Assembly: GCF_019429535.1 (NCBI RefSeq)
Contig: NZ_JAHXZM010000002.1
Location: 62,001-126,000 of the forward strand
Direction of reading: 5' to 3'
Origin: Sphingomonas citricola
GTDB lineage: Bacteria > Pseudomonadota > Alphaproteobacteria > Sphingomonadales > Sphingomonadaceae
Length of the DNA: 64,000 bases
Shown here: positions 60,889 to 64,000 of the stretch, one piece after another
Layout of the letters: each line of letters opens with the position of its first letter
Position numbering within the stretch: the stretch's first letter is position 1
The notes under the pieces: model-generated
Told to the model about the DNA's origin: nothing
Seen by the model: the letters and a program-made list of their open reading frames with translations, nothing else
The model's database searches: none
Position numbers and translations under genes: made by a program

Positions 60889-63800
60889 CTATCGTGTCGC
60901 GGATCGCCACGTGATCGCGGCCGGCATGGTCGGCAGGTAGAGCACATCGCCCGACGGGCGTACGACGCGACCATCGACCGTGGCGATCCCCGGTGCGCCG
61001 TCGAGTGGCCAGCGGAGCGCGAAGCCTTTGGGCGGCGCGGCCTTCCCCGATACGCTCAGGTGCAGGCCTTGCTGATCGGCCCGCGCGACCAGGTTCAGTG
61101 TTCCCCAACGCGTCCCGAGCCCCTGGACGCGGACGCCCGGTCCGTGCAGCCACTCTGGTGTCAGGCCGGCTGCGAGCACCAGGCGATCGTTGCCGACATC
61201 CTCGAAGGCGAAGAGGTCGAGCGCGGAGCGGATGAAGTCGGATGCGACCCAGGCGTGGGGCATGTCGCCGATGAAGCGGACCTCGCGCGGGTCGTGCCCG
61301 ACCACCTCGGCCCAGCCGTTCCACGCCGCCGGGCGACGGTCGGCCATATAGGCGTCGAGCAGGTCGTTCGCCCGGCGCGGTTCGCCCAGCCGCACCAGCG
61401 CGGACACGTTGCGTAGCTCGTAGGGCGTATAGTCGGCCCAGGCGGCGCCGGGCGCGCCGCGCGCCATCACGCGCTCGTACTGCCGCACGAAGGTGCGGCG
61501 CAGCAGTTGCGGATCAAGCCGGTCCTGCTGGCCGGCGGGGTCGAGCGCGATCGTCGTCGAGGTGGCGTCGAAATCACCCAGGCTCGTCGCACCGGGGATA
61601 AAGTCGATCTTCCAATATTTGACCGACGCGGTGATCGCGGCGTGAATGTCAGCCGCGAATTGATCGTGTTCGGCAACGATCTCCTTTGCCTCGGACTTGC
61701 CGAGAACGCGCGCGGCATCAGCGGCGTCGTTGTAGCCGGTGAGGGCCCAGAAGTTGTCCCACAAACTGTACTGCGGTTTGGCGGAATAGGCCTCGTGGCT
61801 GATCGAGGGTGGGAGGAGGCCGTAGCGCATCCGCGTGGCGGGGGTCAGGTTCACGGGCGTCCGCTCGGACCGGCGCTGCGCGTCCATGTAGCGGCGGGCG
61901 GCGTCGAGGCGTGGCCAGTCGCGCGCGAGCGCGACGCGGTCGCCGGTGTAGCGATAGAGCTGCGTGACGAGGTGGATATACTCGCCCTGGCTGTCGTTCT
62001 CGGGCACCGGATCGGGCCCACGCGCGTCGACGCAGCATGGCACCTTGCCGTTGTCGAACAGCTTCGTCCCGTACCAGTTGGCGAATTCGCGCACCGGCTG
62101 CGTCCGCCCGAGCCGCAGGAGCGTGTCCCCCATCATCGCGCCGTCGCGGATCCAGCTGCGGTCGTACGAGCGCGTGCCGGGTTTGAACGCAGCACCGTCG
62201 CGGCTCATCAACACGTGCGCGAGCGCGGTGCGGATCGTGTCGGCGATCGCCTGCTTGGCGGGGGGCACGCTGACCGAGACGCTGTTCAGCGCATCGCGCC
62301 AATAGGCCGCGGTGCCGGCGACCGCGGCGTCGAAACCGGCCACGCCCGCTGGCGCGAGGTCGCCGGTGCCGGGGGTGTTGTTGCCGAGCGGGTCGATGCC
62401 GAGCGGAACGTCGGCGCTGGCGCCGGGCGCGAGCGTCACCGTCCAGCGCATCGTCGCGCTGGCGAGCGCGGCGGGATCGGTGACGGCGGCCGAACCGGTC
62501 GAGGCGGCGGGCGTCGCCAGCGCGCCCTGATCGAACGGGCGCGCCGCGACCGCGTCGGGGCGGGTAAGCGGGATCACGTGCCGGGTGATCGACGGATCGC
62601 CCGCGATCGCGGGGGCGCTCGTCACCGACAGGCGGCGGCCGTCCCACGCGATCCGCTCGATCGGGCTGACGCCGCCCTGCTGGCTGAGGAACTGCGCGGG
62701 CGGATTGACCTGGAACGGCCGCACCGCGAGCGCGAGCGTCAGCGTGCGCGGGGCGGTGCCGGTGTTGGTCAGGCGGTAGCGCGCGAGCAGTCGCGGCGTC
62801 GCCTGATCCGCGACCAGCGCAGTGTCGAGCGTCCAGCCGTCGCCGACCCAGCCGACGTGCGGCAGCGGCAGGTAACCGTCCTCCAGCCGCTGCGTCGCGC
62901 GGACGTCGGCCCAGCCGATCGTGCGTGCGCCGTCGATCACGAACGGTTCGATCGAGAAGCCGCCCTTCGCGACCTCGATCGCACCATCCTCGCCGATCAG
63001 CCCCGACACCGCGCCGCCGTCGCTCGCGACCAGCGTCCAGTAGCTTTGTTCGGTGAACCCGCGCGGGTAGCGACCGCGCGGCATAGTTTTGGCGAGCGCG
63101 GCGATCGTCGCGTTCGGGGTGGCCGCCCAGTCGCGTAACATCACCGCGACCTCGGCGAGCGCGCCGCCGCGCTCCGCCGTGATCCGCAGGTAGCGGACCT
63201 CGCTGCCGGGGAGCGGCAGCGGATCGTCGCCGCCGTCGCCCTGATCGACGACGCGGATCGTCTGCCAGCGGCGGCGGTCGTCAGACGCCTCGATCCGGTA
63301 GCGGGGCGCGAAGCGCGATCCCCAGTGGAGCGTCAGCCCGCCGATCTCACGCGGCTGGCCGAAGTCGATCACCAGCGGGTGGGAAAGGTCGGCGGCGGTG
63401 TCGCGGCGTCCGTCGAGCGCGCGCGGGTCGCTGGCGACGGGATCGCGCAGCGGGGCGGGCGGGGCGAGCGGCTGGAGCCGCAGGTCGTCGACCTCGACAT
63501 AGCCCGCGCCGCCGTCGCGCCCGCGCACCACGACGATCTCAACCGCCGCGGTCGCGCGCAGCGTCTTGTCGGCTGTCGGGCCCCAGGCGAAGGCGATGTC
63601 GCGCGGGCGGATGGTGAGCGTCTGCCACTCGGACGTCAGGCGGCGATTGGGATAGGGTGCCCACCAGACGTTGTCGCCGCTCGCGTCGGTGAACTTCAGC
63701 TGGAGGTCGTTGACGCTGCCCGAGCCGCGGACGCGCAGCGTGAGCACGAAATTGGCGGGCCAATTGATCGGCAGCGGACGCCGCACGAACGCGTAGCCCG

Positions 63801-63972
63801 CGACCCGCGCGAAGTCGTAATTGAGCCGCAGCGCGCCGTCGTTGACGGACACGCGCGACGAAACCCCGTCCGATGCCGACGCCTGCCACGCGGCCACGGT
63901 GTCGAACGTGTCGAGCGCCCGGACCGGTGTCGCCCCGGCGAGCGCCAGCGCGAGTGCGATCACGCCAGCCAT
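60889..63972 (-). CDS. Secreted multidomain protein, discoidin-like and glycosidase-type (alpha/alpha)6 barrel
   Basis: A 1027-residue protein with a signal peptide (AGVIALALALAGATPVRA). A first beta-sandwich spans residues ~20-170 (VLTLRVRGSGSVNDLQLKF), like carbohydrate-binding CBM11-type modules. A second, discoidin/F5-8C-like domain follows (LVIDFGQPREIGGLTLHWG, VRYLRITAERG), then a beta-rich linker. A C-terminal (alpha/alpha)6 barrel has RSYDRSWIRDGAMMGDTLL and AWADYTPYELRNVSALV. Acidic residues in RDGAMM and WNGWAEVVG are candidate catalytic ones. This resembles GH15/GH94-type clan folds but no CAZy family is certain. It may extend upstream of the window; ATG 63972 is the first start seen. 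Confidence 0.75.
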   Translation of the reverse strand: MAGVIALALALAGATPVRALDTFDTVAAWQASASDGVSSRVSVNDGALRLNYDFARVAGYAFVRRPLPINWPANFVLTLRVRGSGSVNDLQLKFTDASGDNVWWAPYPNRRLTSEWQTLTIRPRDIAFAWGPTADKTLRATAAVEIVVVRGRDGGAGYVEVDDLRLQPLAPPAPLRDPVASDPRALDGRRDTAADLSHPLVIDFGQPREIGGLTLHWGSRFAPRYRIEASDDRRRWQTIRVVDQGDGGDDPLPLPGSEVRYLRITAERGGALAEVAVMLRDWAATPNATIAALAKTMPRGRYPRGFTEQSYWTLVASDGGAVSGLIGEDGAIEVAKGGFSIEPFVIDGARTIGWADVRATQRLEDGYLPLPHVGWVGDGWTLDTALVADQATPRLLARYRLTNTGTAPRTLTLALAVRPFQVNPPAQFLSQQGGVSPIERIAWDGRRLSVTSAPAIAGDPSITRHVIPLTRPDAVAARPFDQGALATPAASTGSAAVTDPAALASATMRWTVTLAPGASADVPLGIDPLGNNTPGTGDLAPAGVAGFDAAVAGTAAYWRDALNSVSVSVPPAKQAIADTIRTALAHVLMSRDGAAFKPGTRSYDRSWIRDGAMMGDTLLRLGRTQPVREFANWYGTKLFDNGKVPCCVDARGPDPVPENDSQGEYIHLVTQLYRYTGDRVALARDWPRLDAARRYMDAQRRSERTPVNLTPATRMRYGLLPPSISHEAYSAKPQYSLWDNFWALTGYNDAADAARVLGKSEAKEIVAEHDQFAADIHAAITASVKYWKIDFIPGATSLGDFDATSTTIALDPAGQQDRLDPQLLRRTFVRQYERVMARGAPGAAWADYTPYELRNVSALVRLGEPRRANDLLDAYMADRRPAAWNGWAEVVGHDPREVRFIGDMPHAWVASDFIRSALDLFAFEDVGNDRLVLAAGLTPEWLHGPGVRVQGLGTRWGTLNLVARADQQGLHLSVSGKAAPPKGFALRWPLDGAPGIATVDGRVVRPSGDVLYLPTMPAAITWRSATR

Positions 63973-64000
63973 CCCCCGGTGAAGCCCGCGCGTTCCAGCC

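Noticed and set aside
1..64000. Mobile elements, CRISPR arrays, rRNA and tRNA genes
   Set aside because: No transposase or integrase, no regular spaced repeats, and no rRNA or tRNA-like sequences were recognised on either strand.

Overview
The window is very G+C-rich bacterial DNA that reads as part of a chromosome from a Sphingomonas-like alphaproteobacterium. No rRNA or tRNA gene is present, so this is inferred from gene content. The support is five TonB-dependent outer-membrane receptors (one cut by the left edge), a flavin-dependent tryptophan-halogenase homologue beside a sugar receptor, HisKA_2 signalling, ROK-type sugar regulation, and many short-spaced or ATGA-overlapping genes. No insertion sequence, prophage, CRISPR array or integrase was seen.

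Layout. (1) 1-4813: end of a TonB receptor, a secreted alpha/beta hydrolase, mannonate dehydratase (uxuA) and a secreted GH2 enzyme, a uronate-utilisation locus. (2) 5044-11568: a 20-codon leader peptide overlapping an OmpR-type regulator, then convergent with it a TonB receptor and a BamA-type assembly protein. (3) 11884-18757: small unknown protein, CPA1 Na+/H+ antiporter, secreted ChaN/EreA-like protein, and a metal module (DUF3147, DUF1289, RcnR/FrmR repressor, Mn riboswitch, mntP), then a GAF-HisKA_2 kinase. (4) 18875-28928: UbiB kinase, a metal-type TonB receptor with a His/Met-rich DUF2946-like protein, a membrane protein with an M50-like motif, an XRE/membrane-protein pair under a palindromic operator, a serine hydrolase, a single-domain response regulator and an OmpR/histidine-kinase pair. 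(5) 29068-44129: an internally deleted intradiol dioxygenase, then a carbohydrate locus with two esterases divergent from a TonB receptor, tryptophan halogenase, ROK regulator, ROK kinase, GH2 enzyme and MFS sugar porter. (6) 44155-51188: six tightly packed genes led by a sucrose-phosphate-synthase-like GT/HAD fusion, then four glycosyltransferases and a pyruvyltransferase-like enzyme. (7) 51242-60804: a divergent locus with two DAACS symporters, TonB receptor, lipoprotein, class I amidotransferase (C26), serine acetyltransferase, ATP-grasp ligase and LLM flavin monooxygenase. (8) 60889-63972: a secreted multidomain glycosidase-like protein.

The two best candidates for an undescribed system are regions 6 and 7. 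Region 6 looks like a pathway for a glycosylated, possibly pyruvylated, sucrose- or mannosylfructose-type sugar; it has no obvious export or polymerisation genes. Region 7 pairs a ligase with a C26 hydrolase around a flavin monooxygenase and a cysteine-pathway acetyltransferase, which suggests uptake and protected oxidation of an organosulfur or amino-acid-like compound. A motif shared by the promoters of the sugar receptor and the ROK regulator ties region 5 together as one regulon. All functions are inferred from sequence motifs and gene order.
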